IMG/VR virus record: IMGVR_UViG_3300030110_002702
Span: 743 to 23,120 of that record
DNA length: 22,378 nucleotides
Source: a virus
Strand: one strand, 5' to 3'
Shown: positions 8,226 through 16,450 of the stretch, piece by piece
How positions within the stretch are numbered: the first letter of the stretch is position 1
How the letters are laid out: every line of letters starts with the position of its first letter
The notes under the pieces: generated by a model
Seen by the model: only the letters and a program-made list of their open reading frames with translations
Told to the model about the DNA's origin: nothing
Databases searched by the model: none
Program-made: the position numbers and the translations under genes

Positions 8226-8818
8226 TGAAAAGTGTTTACAACTTTGTTGTAGCGCCAAAAGGAAAAAGATATAATAATATTAAAAAAGTTGGTGATTCAG
8301 AGTTAATCCTTAACACTGAGATATTTAACCACCAATATGTTAATAGAGAAGCTAAAGTTATATCAACTCCAATTGTTGGTGATACAGATATAAAAGCTGG
8401 TGATACGGTTATAGTACACCACAATGTGTTTCGTAGATGGCATAACGTAAAAGGAAAAGAAAAAAATAGTAAGAGTTATTTTAATGAATCTACTTATTTT
8501 ATAAACCACGATCAAATTTTTTTGTATAAAAGAAAAGATAAGTGGATAGCTCCAAAAGGTTATTGTTTTGTAAAACCTTTAAAAGCAATAGATCAATTTA
8601 ATATTGAATCTGAAAAACCACTACAAGGTATTGTTAAGTATTCAGATAGTACAGTAAAGGTTAATGATCTAGTTGGTTTTAGACCAAATAGTGAATATGA
8701 ATTTATAGTTGATGGTGAAAGACTATATAGAGTTTTATCTAATTTTATTACAATTAAATATGAATATCAAGGAAACGAAGAAGAATATAATCCTAGCTGG
8801 GCAGAAAGCAGTAGATGA
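8225..8818 (+). CDS. Putative tandem GroES-like (Cpn10) co-chaperonin
   Basis: This 197-residue protein appears to hold two diverged copies of the GroES beta-barrel. Copy 1 (about 5-103) has AGDTVIVHHN, matching the GroES 'VGDIVIF' strand, and STYFINHDQIFLYKR, matching its closing 'VLIMSESDILAIVE' strand. The loop at about 25-45 would be the mobile loop. Copy 2 (about 109-182) has APKGYCFVKPL, GIVKYSD, VKVNDLVGFRPNSEYEF and ERLYRVLSNFITIKYEY in the same order. GroES caps GroEL; phages such as T4 (gp31) and RB49 (CocO) encode substitutes needed for capsid-protein folding. The gene lies just before the packaging and capsid genes, in keeping with that role. It starts at a TAATG overlap. The assignment rests on motif order, not a search, and the duplicated form is unusual. 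An unrelated beta-barrel protein is the main alternative. Confidence 0.55.
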   Translation: MKSVYNFVVAPKGKRYNNIKKVGDSELILNTEIFNHQYVNREAKVISTPIVGDTDIKAGDTVIVHHNVFRRWHNVKGKEKNSKSYFNESTYFINHDQIFLYKRKDKWIAPKGYCFVKPLKAIDQFNIESEKPLQGIVKYSDSTVKVNDLVGFRPNSEYEFIVDGERLYRVLSNFITIKYEYQGNEEEYNPSWAESSR

Positions 8819-9035
8819 GTTGATTAAAGTTGCTAAAGAACCTATTGTAGATTCAGATGACGATATATCAGCAGATAGATTAAAAAATGCCGCGGCTACT
8901 AAAAAACTAGCTATATTTGACGCATTCGAAATACTTAACAGAATCCAAGAAGAAGAACAATTACTTGAGGGCAAAACACCTGAAGAGAGAAAGGAAAAAG
9001 TCTTTAAAGGATTCGCAGAAGGCAGATCTAAGTAA
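8760..9035 (+). CDS. Small helical protein, candidate small terminase subunit
   Basis: I chose ATG 8760 (91 residues). The in-frame ATG at 8709 adds residues that overlap more deeply with the GroES-like gene and look unlike a protein start. Even so, the first 59 bases overlap that gene. The product is almost wholly helical and charged: residues 1-27 amphipathic, a DSDDDIS acidic turn, then ADRLKNAAATKKLAIFDAF and a Glu-rich helix ending in a basic tail (KVFKGFAEGRSK). Its TAA overlaps the large-terminase start as TAATG. Small terminase subunits are short helical oligomers encoded immediately before the large subunit, so position and character fit. No helix-turn-helix motif is clear, and the call is tentative. 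Confidence 0.4.
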   Translation: MNIKETKKNIILAGQKAVDELIKVAKEPIVDSDDDISADRLKNAAATKKLAIFDAFEILNRIQEEEQLLEGKTPEERKEKVFKGFAEGRSK

Positions 9036-11248
9036 TGTACGAGCAAAGTTTAGTTAAAGTAATAGAACCAATTAAAAAGACAACTATTAGTCGTCTTAAT
9101 AAATCTAAAAAATGGAAATATGGATACAATAAAGAACATGATGTTATCGTTATATCAAAAACTGGGCAAATTGGTGAAATACTTGAAATCCAAAATTTGC
9201 GAATTGCGCTGCCAAGAGTGCCAAGGAGCGTGTATAGCAACGACAAAAACAAATGGATAAAACAAGAATATCCTAAAGAACTTAGTAGGATAAAAAATAT
9301 ATTTGATTGGAGAAATTATCCTGAAGAAAAAAAAGATCAGTGGTACGATTATATAGACGAAGAGTTTAAAAGAAGAGATGAAGGGTTTTGGTTTACTAAT
9401 AATGATAAACCAATATATATAGTAGGAACTCATTACATGTATTTACAGTGGAGCAAAATAGATGTTGGTGCACCTGATTTTAGAGAAGCAAATAGATTGT
9501 TCTTTATATTCTGGGAGGCATGTAAAGCAGATAAAAGATGTTACGGTATGTGTTACCTAAAGAACAGAAGATCAGGGTTTTCGTTTATGTCATCTGCAGA
9601 AACAGTTAATTTAGCTACTATATCGAGTGATAGTAGATATGGTATACTATCTAAAACAGGTGCAGATGCTAAAAAAATGTTTACTGATAAAGTAGTACCT
9701 ATTAGTATTAACTATCCATTTTTCTTTAAACCAATACAAGACGGTATGGATCGTCCTAAATCTGAACTAGCATATAGAGTGCCAGCTAGTAAGTTTACAA
9801 GAAAGAAAATGGCTGCTACTGATGGTTTAGAAGAAATAGAAGGATTAGACACTACTATTGATTGGAAAAACACAGGTGATAATAGTTATGATGGTGAAAA
9901 ACTAGCGTTACTAGTACATGATGAAAGTGGTAAATGGGAAAGACCTGATAATATATTAAACAACTGGAGAGTTACAAAAACTTGTTTAAGATTAGGTAGT
10001 AGGATTATAGGTAAATGTATGATGGGGTCAACTTCCAACGCCCTTGATAAAGGTGGAGATAATTTTAAAAAATTATATAATGCATCAGATGTCACTAAGC
10101 GAAATAGAAATGGTCAGACAAAGTCTGGTTTATACTCTTTGTTCATCCCAATGGAATGGAACTACGAAGGATTTATTGATGAGCACGGAGTTCCAGTATT
10201 CACTACTCCTGACAGCGATGTGTTTGCCCCAGACGGTGAACTAATAGATATAGGTGTAATAGATAATTGGCAAAATGAAGCTGATGGCTTAAAAGATGAT
10301 CAAGATGCTTTAAATGAATTTTATCGTCAATTTCCTAGAACTGAAGAACACGCATTTAGAGATGAGACTAAAAATAGTATTTTTAATCTTATTAAAATAT
10401 ACGAACAGATAGATTATAATGAGGAATTATCTAGAAGCTTAGGAATAACTACTGGTAATTTTCAGTGGGTAAATGGAATAAAAGATTCACAAGTAATATT
10501 TTATCCAGATCCAAAAGGTAGATTTAAAGTTAGTTGGGTTCCACCTTCTGGAATACAAAATAGAGTGGTATTAAAAAATGGTATAAAATATCCTGGTAAT
10601 GAACACATGGGAGCATTTGGTTGTGACTCTTATGATATATCAGGAACCGTAGATGGAGTAGGTTCTAAAGGAGCATTACACGGCTTAACCAGGTTTAGTA
10701 TGGAGGACGCTCCTGCGAATAGTTTCTTTTTAGAATACTTATCAAGACCACCTACGGCAGAAATATTCTTTGAAGATGTTTTAATGGCATTAGTATTTTA
10801 CGGTATGCCAATACTAGCAGAGAATAATAAACCTAGACTTTTATATTACTTAAGACGTAGAGGTTATAGGGGTTTTAGTATGAATAGACCTGATAAATTA
10901 TGGAATAAACTATCTGTAGCAGAAAAAGAAATAGGTGGAATACCAAACTCTAGCGAAGATATAAAACAAGCTCACGCAGCAGCTATTGAAATGTATATTC
11001 AAGATCATGTTGGTATGAAACAAGATGGTACATTTGGTGATTTGTATTTTAACGAATTATTAAATGATTGGAGTAGATTTGATATAAACAAAAGAACAAA
11101 GTTTGACGCAACAATAAGTAGTGGTTTAGCTATTATGGCTAATAATAGACATTTGTATGCGCCAAACGCTAAGGTTGAAAAACCTAAATTAAACATAAAT
11201 ATTTCCAAGTATAGTAATACTGGAACTAATTCACAAATAATAAAATAA
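9035..11248 (+). CDS. terL: Terminase large subunit (DNA-packaging ATPase/nuclease)
   Basis: The 737-residue protein powers genome packaging at the portal and cuts concatemeric DNA. The ATPase half shows a deviant Walker A motif KNRRSGFS at residues 176-183 and a Walker B motif with catalytic glutamate, LLVHDE, ending at 297. The region after it (about 300-345) includes MGSTSNA, which fits the coupling motif (motif III). The nuclease half has GAFGCDSYD with D531 and D534 as likely metal ligands, and an acidic FFEDV at 578-582. An RNase H-like nuclease fold is expected from the family. The length exceeds that of many TerL proteins because of the roughly 170-residue N-terminal region. It starts at a TAATG overlap with the helical small gene and is followed four bases later by the portal gene. 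Confidence 0.9.
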   Translation: MYEQSLVKVIEPIKKTTISRLNKSKKWKYGYNKEHDVIVISKTGQIGEILEIQNLRIALPRVPRSVYSNDKNKWIKQEYPKELSRIKNIFDWRNYPEEKKDQWYDYIDEEFKRRDEGFWFTNNDKPIYIVGTHYMYLQWSKIDVGAPDFREANRLFFIFWEACKADKRCYGMCYLKNRRSGFSFMSSAETVNLATISSDSRYGILSKTGADAKKMFTDKVVPISINYPFFFKPIQDGMDRPKSELAYRVPASKFTRKKMAATDGLEEIEGLDTTIDWKNTGDNSYDGEKLALLVHDESGKWERPDNILNNWRVTKTCLRLGSRIIGKCMMGSTSNALDKGGDNFKKLYNASDVTKRNRNGQTKSGLYSLFIPMEWNYEGFIDEHGVPVFTTPDSDVFAPDGELIDIGVIDNWQNEADGLKDDQDALNEFYRQFPRTEEHAFRDETKNSIFNLIKIYEQIDYNEELSRSLGITTGNFQWVNGIKDSQVIFYPDPKGRFKVSWVPPSGIQNRVVLKNGIKYPGNEHMGAFGCDSYDISGTVDGVGSKGALHGLTRFSMEDAPANSFFLEYLSRPPTAEIFFEDVLMALVFYGMPILAENNKPRLLYYLRRRGYRGFSMNRPDKLWNKLSVAEKEIGGIPNSSEDIKQAHAAAIEMYIQDHVGMKQDGTFGDLYFNELLNDWSRFDINKRTKFDATISSGLAIMANNRHLYAPNAKVEKPKLNINISKYSNTGTNSQIIK

Positions 11249-11252
11249 ATAT

Positions 11253-13673
11253 ATGGCAGAGTCTGGCATAAAAAGTTATTTTCCTAGTCAAACCGTTAGT
11301 GACGCTGAAAAGCTAAGCTATGATTATGGTTTGAAAGTAGGTAAAGCTATAGAACATGAATGGTTTAACGAAGAAAGAAGTCTTAATAGATATAAATCTA
11401 ATCAAAACAATTTTCATAATTTAAGATTGTACGCTAGAGGTGAGCAATCTATACAAAAATATAAGGATGAGTTATCTATAAACGGTGATTTGTCCTATTT
11501 AAATTTAGACTGGAAGCCTGTTCCAATTATTGCAAAATTTGTAGATATAGTTGTTAATGGTATAGCTGAAAGAACTTATGATGTTAAAGCGTTTTCTCAA
11601 GATAGATATGGTATTAGTAAACGTACGGAATATATGGAATCTATACTAGCTGACATGAGAGTTAAAGATTTAGATGCTTTTACTCAACAAGCTTTTGGTA
11701 TATCTTTAGCACAAAACGATCCAGCTACTTTACCTGATTCAGAAGAAGAATTAGGATTACACATGCAACTTAATTATAAACAAGCTGTTGAATTAGCTGA
11801 AGAACAAGCTTTAAGTGTATTGTTTGAAGGAAATAAATATGAATTAACAAAGAAAAGATTTTATTATGATTTAACAGTTTGTGGTATAGGCGCTGTAAAA
11901 ACTTCTTTTAATACTTCTGAAGGTGTTATTATTGATTATGTTGATCCTGCTGATCTTGTGTATTCTTATACTGATTCACCTTATTTTGATGATATATACT
12001 ATGTTGGTGAGGTTAAATCAATTCCAGTAAATGAATTAGCAAAACAATTTCCTCATTTAACAGAAACTGATTTACAAGATATAATGGATAATAAAAGTTA
12101 TAATAGAAATAATTATAACACTAGGTATTCTGCTAAAAAAGAAGATAATAATACAATACAAGTTTTATATTTTAATTATAAAACTTACATGAACGAAGTA
12201 TATAAAATAAAAGAAACCGGAACAGGTGCTGATAAAATTATACCTAAAGATGATAACTTTAATCCACCAGAAAATAAAGAAGGTGGTTATTCTAAATTAT
12301 TAAGATCAATAGAAGTTTTGTATGATGGTGCAATGATTTTAGGTACTAATAAATTACTTAAATGGGAAATGGCATCAAACATGATGAGGCCAAAGAGCGA
12401 TTTTACAAAAGTTAAAATGAATTATGCTATAGTAGCACCAAGAATGTATGATGGTAGAATAGATTCATTAGTAAATCGTATAACAGGTTTTGCTGATATG
12501 ATTCAATTGACTCATCTAAAGTTACAACAAGTAATGTCAAGAATGGTTCCAGATGGTGTTTATTTAGATGCTGATGGTTTAGCTGAAATTGATTTAGGTA
12601 ATGGTACTAACTATAACCCACAAGAAGCATTAAATATGTTCTTCCAAACTGGTTCTGTTATAGGTAGATCATTTACACAAGATGGTGATATGAATCCTGG
12701 TAAAGTACCTATTCAAGAAATTACATCAGGGTCTGGTGGAAACAAAATACAAGCTCTTATAGGTAATTATAATTATTACTTACAAATGATAAGAGATGTA
12801 ACCGGATTAAATGAAGCTAGAGATGGTAGTATGCCAGATAAAAATGCTTTAGTTGGTGTTCAAAAACTAGCAGCAGCTAATAGTAATACAGCTACAAGAC
12901 ATATACTACAAGCTGGATTATTTTTAACAGCTGAAACAGCAGAGTGTTTATCACTTAGAATATCAGATATTATAGAATACTCTCCAACAAAAGATGCTTT
13001 TATTCAAGCTATCGGTGCTCACAATGTAGCAACTTTAGATGAAATGAAAAATCTTCATTTATATGATTTTGGTATATTCATAGAGTTAATGCCTGATGAA
13101 GAGGAAAAAATGATATTAGAAAATAATATTCAAATGGCTATTCAACAACAAAGTATAGATCTTGAAGACGCTATTGATCTTAGAGAAATAAAAAATGTAA
13201 AATTAGCAAATCAAATGCTAAAAATACGTAGAAAGAAAAAACAAGAAAGAGACAGAAGGTTACAGTTAGAAAACATTCAAGCTCAAACACAATCCAATAC
13301 ACAAGCAGCTCAAGCGGCGGCACAAGTAGATGTTCAAAAAAACCAAGCTTTAGCGCAAAGTGAAGCTCAATTGGAACAAGTTAAAGCTCAATTAGAATCT
13401 CAAAAAATAGCTCAAGAAGTTGCGTATAAAAAAGAGTTGATGCAGTTAGAGTTTCAAATGAATATGCAATTGAAAGGTATGGAAGTTAATGCCGCAAAAG
13501 AAAAAGAAAAAACAAAAGAAGATCGTAAAGACGAAAGAACAAAAATACAAGCTACACAACAATCAGAAATGATTGAACAAAGAAATAGTGGAAAACCACC
13601 TAAAAACTTTGAGTCCGCAGGTAATGATATACTAGGCGGAGGATTTGATTTAGGTTCGTTTGAACCTAAGTAG
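11253..13673 (+). CDS. Portal protein
   Basis: The 806-residue product forms the dodecameric ring through which DNA enters and leaves the capsid. Landmarks are an N-terminal segment with NLRLYARGEQS, a clip/wing region, a long stem-like helix around MIQLTHLKLQQVMSRMVPDG (about 416-435), and the motif RDVTGLNEARDGSMPDKNAL starting near 518, followed by a helix with LAAANSNTATRHIL. This motif recalls portals of Bacteroidetes phages, including crAss-like ones. Residues about 650-770 form a Gln/Ala/Lys-rich coiled coil (barrel), and the tail ends in a Gly-rich segment. The gene lies between terL and a scaffold gene, the usual order. A perfect 8-bp inverted repeat overlaps its last codons. Confidence 0.88.
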   Translation: MAESGIKSYFPSQTVSDAEKLSYDYGLKVGKAIEHEWFNEERSLNRYKSNQNNFHNLRLYARGEQSIQKYKDELSINGDLSYLNLDWKPVPIIAKFVDIVVNGIAERTYDVKAFSQDRYGISKRTEYMESILADMRVKDLDAFTQQAFGISLAQNDPATLPDSEEELGLHMQLNYKQAVELAEEQALSVLFEGNKYELTKKRFYYDLTVCGIGAVKTSFNTSEGVIIDYVDPADLVYSYTDSPYFDDIYYVGEVKSIPVNELAKQFPHLTETDLQDIMDNKSYNRNNYNTRYSAKKEDNNTIQVLYFNYKTYMNEVYKIKETGTGADKIIPKDDNFNPPENKEGGYSKLLRSIEVLYDGAMILGTNKLLKWEMASNMMRPKSDFTKVKMNYAIVAPRMYDGRIDSLVNRITGFADMIQLTHLKLQQVMSRMVPDGVYLDADGLAEIDLGNGTNYNPQEALNMFFQTGSVIGRSFTQDGDMNPGKVPIQEITSGSGGNKIQALIGNYNYYLQMIRDVTGLNEARDGSMPDKNALVGVQKLAAANSNTATRHILQAGLFLTAETAECLSLRISDIIEYSPTKDAFIQAIGAHNVATLDEMKNLHLYDFGIFIELMPDEEEKMILENNIQMAIQQQSIDLEDAIDLREIKNVKLANQMLKIRRKKKQERDRRLQLENIQAQTQSNTQAAQAAAQVDVQKNQALAQSEAQLEQVKAQLESQKIAQEVAYKKELMQLEFQMNMQLKGMEVNAAKEKEKTKEDRKDERTKIQATQQSEMIEQRNSGKPPKNFESAGNDILGGGFDLGSFEPK
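13650..13669 (+). other. Perfect 8-bp inverted repeat at the 3' end of the portal gene
   Basis: TTAGGTTC (13650-13657) is followed by a GTTT loop and GAACCTAA (13662-13669), a perfect palindrome that ends just before the portal stop TAG (13671-13673). It lies on codons for the final Gly-Ser-Phe-Glu-Pro-Lys part of the protein. No long T-run follows, only the T/A leader of the scaffold gene. It could be a weak terminator, an mRNA-stability hairpin or a coding coincidence. Confidence 0.4.
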
Positions 13674-13674
13674 A

Positions 13675-13700
13675 TTTATTAATTATTATTATATTATATT
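13675..13700 (+). promoter_or_regulatory. A/T-only translation leader of the scaffold gene, near-copy of the leader at 16450-16476
   Basis: The 26 bases before the scaffold ATG contain only A and T. They share TTTATTAATT at the 5' end and ATATTATATT directly before ATG with the leader at 16450-16476. There is no Shine-Dalgarno sequence. Both genes flank the capsid region, so the leader may be a shared initiation or promoter element. No clear Bacteroidetes -33/-7 promoter pair was identified. Confidence 0.4.
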
Positions 13701-14879
13701 ATGGAAGAAAAAGATGAAAAAGTAGTTGAAGAAACTACACAAGAAAATGTTACAAAAGTTGAGATAAAAAACAATCAAGAAGATAATAACATTACAAAAG
13801 TAAATTTAGATAAACCACCAACACCAAAAGAAGAAAATGAAACTAAAGAAGATAACGCTGACGACAGCGGAGTGGTTGCAGAGTCTGAAAATGCCGAGCC
13901 CACACAAGAACAAGAAGAAGTACAACCGGAAGCAGAAACACAAGAAGCTCCAGCACTAGAAGAAATTACTGAAGAATCTACTGAAGAAGAAGTTGCGGAG
14001 GTAGAAGAAAAAATTGAAGAAGCTGTAGCTGAATCAGAGGCTACTGGAAAACCATTACCAGAAAATATTCAAAAGTTAATAGACTTTATGGAAGAAACTG
14101 GTGGTGATATAAATGATTATGTAAAAATTAATCAAGATTATAGTAAGTTAGATGATGACTCTTTATTAAGAGAGTATTATAGACAGACAAAACCTCATCT
14201 AAACGCAGAAGAAATTAACTTCCTTATGGAAGACTCATTCTCTTACAACGAAGAAGAAGACGAAGAAAGAGATATACGAAGAAAAAAATTAGCGTTAAAA
14301 GAGCAAGTTGCCGACGCTAGAAGCCACTTGGACGGGCAAAAGTCCAAATACTATGAAGAAATTAAAGCTGGTTCAAAGCTAACGCCTGAACAACAAAAAG
14401 CTGTAGACTTCTTTAATAGATATAACAAAGAGTCAGAAGAGACTAAAAAAATAGCTGAATCAAGTAAGTCTAATTTTTTAAATAAAACTAATAAAGTTTT
14501 TAACGATAAGTTCAAAGGTTTTGAATATAACGTCGGTAACAAAAAATATAGATTTAACGTAAACAATGCTAACGAGGTTAAAGAAGCTCAAAGCGACATC
14601 AATAATTTTGTCAAAAAGTTTTTGAACGAAAAAAATGAAATGTCAGATGCTGCAGGTTATCATAAATCTTTATATACAGCAATGAATGCTGACGCTATTG
14701 CAAAACACTTTTACGAACAAGGAAAAGCTGACGCTATGAAAGATAGTGTTGCTAAGGCCAAAAATGTAGATATGAATCCAAGACAAGCTCATGGAAAAAT
14801 AGAAGCAGGTGGTTTAAAAGTAAAAGTGTTAGGTGATAATTCTTCTGATTTTAAGTTTAAAATTAAAAACAATAAATAA
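13701..14879 (+). CDS. Capsid assembly scaffold protein (acidic)
   Basis: The 392-residue product begins with about 115 residues of extremely acidic, Glu/Gln/Thr-rich low complexity sequence, then the segment PLPENIQKLIDFMEETGGDI and a helical region (about 118-210) with RDIRRKKLALKEQVADARSH, and a basic C-terminus ending DFKFKIKNNK. Acidic, helical, poorly conserved proteins with a basic C-terminal capsid-binding end, coded between portal and major capsid genes, are usual for scaffold proteins that guide procapsid assembly and are then removed. No protease motif is visible in it. The gene starts 27 bases after the portal stop, behind an A/T leader, and is followed 20 bases later by the capsid gene. 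Confidence 0.75.
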   Translation: MEEKDEKVVEETTQENVTKVEIKNNQEDNNITKVNLDKPPTPKEENETKEDNADDSGVVAESENAEPTQEQEEVQPEAETQEAPALEEITEESTEEEVAEVEEKIEEAVAESEATGKPLPENIQKLIDFMEETGGDINDYVKINQDYSKLDDDSLLREYYRQTKPHLNAEEINFLMEDSFSYNEEEDEERDIRRKKLALKEQVADARSHLDGQKSKYYEEIKAGSKLTPEQQKAVDFFNRYNKESEETKKIAESSKSNFLNKTNKVFNDKFKGFEYNVGNKKYRFNVNNANEVKEAQSDINNFVKKFLNEKNEMSDAAGYHKSLYTAMNADAIAKHFYEQGKADAMKDSVAKAKNVDMNPRQAHGKIEAGGLKVKVLGDNSSDFKFKIKNNK

Positions 14880-14899
14880 CAATTTAAAATTACAAAATT
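14880..14899 (+). promoter_or_regulatory. A/T-rich translation leader of the major capsid gene
   Basis: The short leader before the capsid ATG is nearly all A/T (AATTTAAAATTACAAAATT) with no Shine-Dalgarno sequence. In Bacteroidetes, highly expressed genes often start behind unstructured A-rich leaders, and this fits that pattern. The string TACAAAATT recurs at 17340-17348 before the 54-residue gene. Confidence 0.4.
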
Positions 14900-16408
14900 A
14901 TGGCAATTTCAAATCCTGGTGGTTTGTTAAATAGTGTTGCTGCTCCATTGAAGCAAACATTATCTACAAACTACTTAGACTTAGCTGGCACAGCAAACGA
15001 AGGTTGGGCACAGCAATACGTTCCAGATTTAATGGAAAAAGAAGCTGAGGTTTTTGGACCTCGTACAATTTCAGGTTTTTTAGCACAAGTTGGCGCTGAA
15101 GAAGCTATGACAGCTGATCAAGTTGTTTGGTCAGAACAAGGTAGATTACACCTTTCATTTAAAGGTCACGTAGAATCAAACGCTGGTGGTACAGCATCTG
15201 GTGGACAAATTCAATTAGAAAAAGATATTGATGGTTTAGCGGTTACTTCTGGTTCTTTACCTATACGTGTTAACGATACTGTTTTAATAGCAAACTCTGA
15301 GGGAGTTGTTAGATGTATCGTTGAAGCTGTAGCTACTGACATTATCGATGTACAACCTTATTCTCACGCTTCATTAAACACTGCTGGTTTATCAACAACT
15401 GGTGGTTCTGAAACTACAACTGTATTAGTTTATGGTTCTGAATATGGTAAAGGTATGAGCTACTTGACTGCTGGTGACGGTAGTGCTACTGACACTAGAG
15501 GTGCTAACGAACCAACTTTTAAATCTTTTAGTAACAAACCAATTATAATGAAAGACTACTACGAAGTTTCAGGATCTGATGCTTCTAGAATTGGTTGGGT
15601 TGAAGTTTCTACTGAAGCTGGGCAATCTGGTTACTTATGGTACTTAAAAGCTGAAGCTGATACTAGAGCTAGATTTACTGACTACATCGAAATGTCAATG
15701 TTAGAAAGTGAGCTTAACCTTGTTGCATCTACAATTGATGGTTCTGATCTAGTTGCTGGTTCTGCAGCTGGTGCTGGAAACGTTGGTACAGAAGGTTTGT
15801 TTGCGGCTATTGAATCAAGAGGTAACGTTACTACTGGTGTAACTGGTGTTAACGCTGCTACTGATTTAGCTGAATTTGATGCTATCTTAGCTGAGTTTGA
15901 CAAGCAAGGTGCTATTGAAGAGTACATGATGTTTGTTAACAGGTCAACTAGCTTAGCTATTGATGACATGTTAGCTTCAATGAACTCTTACGGTGCTGGT
16001 GGTACATCTTACGGTGTATTCAACAACTCTGAAGATATGGCTTTAAATTTAGGTTTCACTGGTTTCAGAAGAGGTTCTTACGACTTCTACAAGTCTGACT
16101 TCAGATATTTAAATGACAAAGCTACAAGAGGTAGTATTAACGATGCTAACGCTACTAACGCAATTAGAGGAGTTATGATTCCTGCTGGTACTTCTTCAGT
16201 TTATGATCAAACTGTTGGGGCAAGCATGAAGCGTCCTTTCTTACACGTTAGATATAGAGCTTCACAAACTGATGACCGAAGAATGAAAACTTGGACTACT
16301 GGTTCTGTGGGTGCTGCTACAGCGGCTCTTGATGCAATGCAAATACATTTCTTATCAGAAAGATGTTTAATCACTCAAGGCGCAAACAACTTTATGTTAA
16401 TGAAGTAA
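14900..16408 (+). CDS. Major capsid protein (HK97-fold expected)
   Basis: The 502-residue product is the expected shell subunit: right length, right place after portal and scaffold, and Gly/Ala/Thr-rich composition without cysteine-rich or membrane parts. The N-terminus (NYLDLAGTANEGWAQQYVPD) reads as an N-arm, with no separate delta domain since scaffold is encoded apart. Residues about 97-195 form a beta-rich insertion (IRVNDTVLIANSEGVVRCIV) that could be an I-domain-like barrel. The ending HFLSERCLITQGANNFMLMK is compatible with the P-domain strand. C-ending codons for Phe, Tyr, Asn and Asp are more frequent than in adjacent genes, as expected for very high expression. A strong terminator follows. 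The fold is inferred from context and family habit. Confidence 0.85.
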   Translation: MAISNPGGLLNSVAAPLKQTLSTNYLDLAGTANEGWAQQYVPDLMEKEAEVFGPRTISGFLAQVGAEEAMTADQVVWSEQGRLHLSFKGHVESNAGGTASGGQIQLEKDIDGLAVTSGSLPIRVNDTVLIANSEGVVRCIVEAVATDIIDVQPYSHASLNTAGLSTTGGSETTTVLVYGSEYGKGMSYLTAGDGSATDTRGANEPTFKSFSNKPIIMKDYYEVSGSDASRIGWVEVSTEAGQSGYLWYLKAEADTRARFTDYIEMSMLESELNLVASTIDGSDLVAGSAAGAGNVGTEGLFAAIESRGNVTTGVTGVNAATDLAEFDAILAEFDKQGAIEEYMMFVNRSTSLAIDDMLASMNSYGAGGTSYGVFNNSEDMALNLGFTGFRRGSYDFYKSDFRYLNDKATRGSINDANATNAIRGVMIPAGTSSVYDQTVGASMKRPFLHVRYRASQTDDRRMKTWTTGSVGAATAALDAMQIHFLSERCLITQGANNFMLMK

Positions 16409-16417
16409 ACTATTTTT

Positions 16418-16450
16418 AAAAGACCGAGGCTTCGGCCTCGGCCTTTTATT
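16418..16450 (+). terminator. Intrinsic terminator after the major capsid gene (cUUCGg tetraloop)
   Basis: CCGAGGC (16424-16430) pairs perfectly with GCCTCGG (16435-16441) across a TTCG loop closed by C-G, the very stable cUUCGg tetraloop. One mismatch outward, G16422 pairs with C16443 and the A-run 16418-16421 pairs with TTTT at 16444-16447, which also gives the U-tract. It starts nine bases past the capsid stop. It should end, or partly reduce, transcription from the capsid gene into the downstream unit. Confidence 0.85.

Noticed and set aside
8709-8759. Upstream start for the putative small terminase
   Set aside because: The extra residues merely read the GroES-like gene in another frame; ATG 8760 fits better.
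8735-9433. Minus-strand open frames opposite the small terminase and terL N-terminus
   Set aside because: Their translations are Ser/Phe/Ile-rich shadows of well-supported + strand genes and have no start context or motifs.
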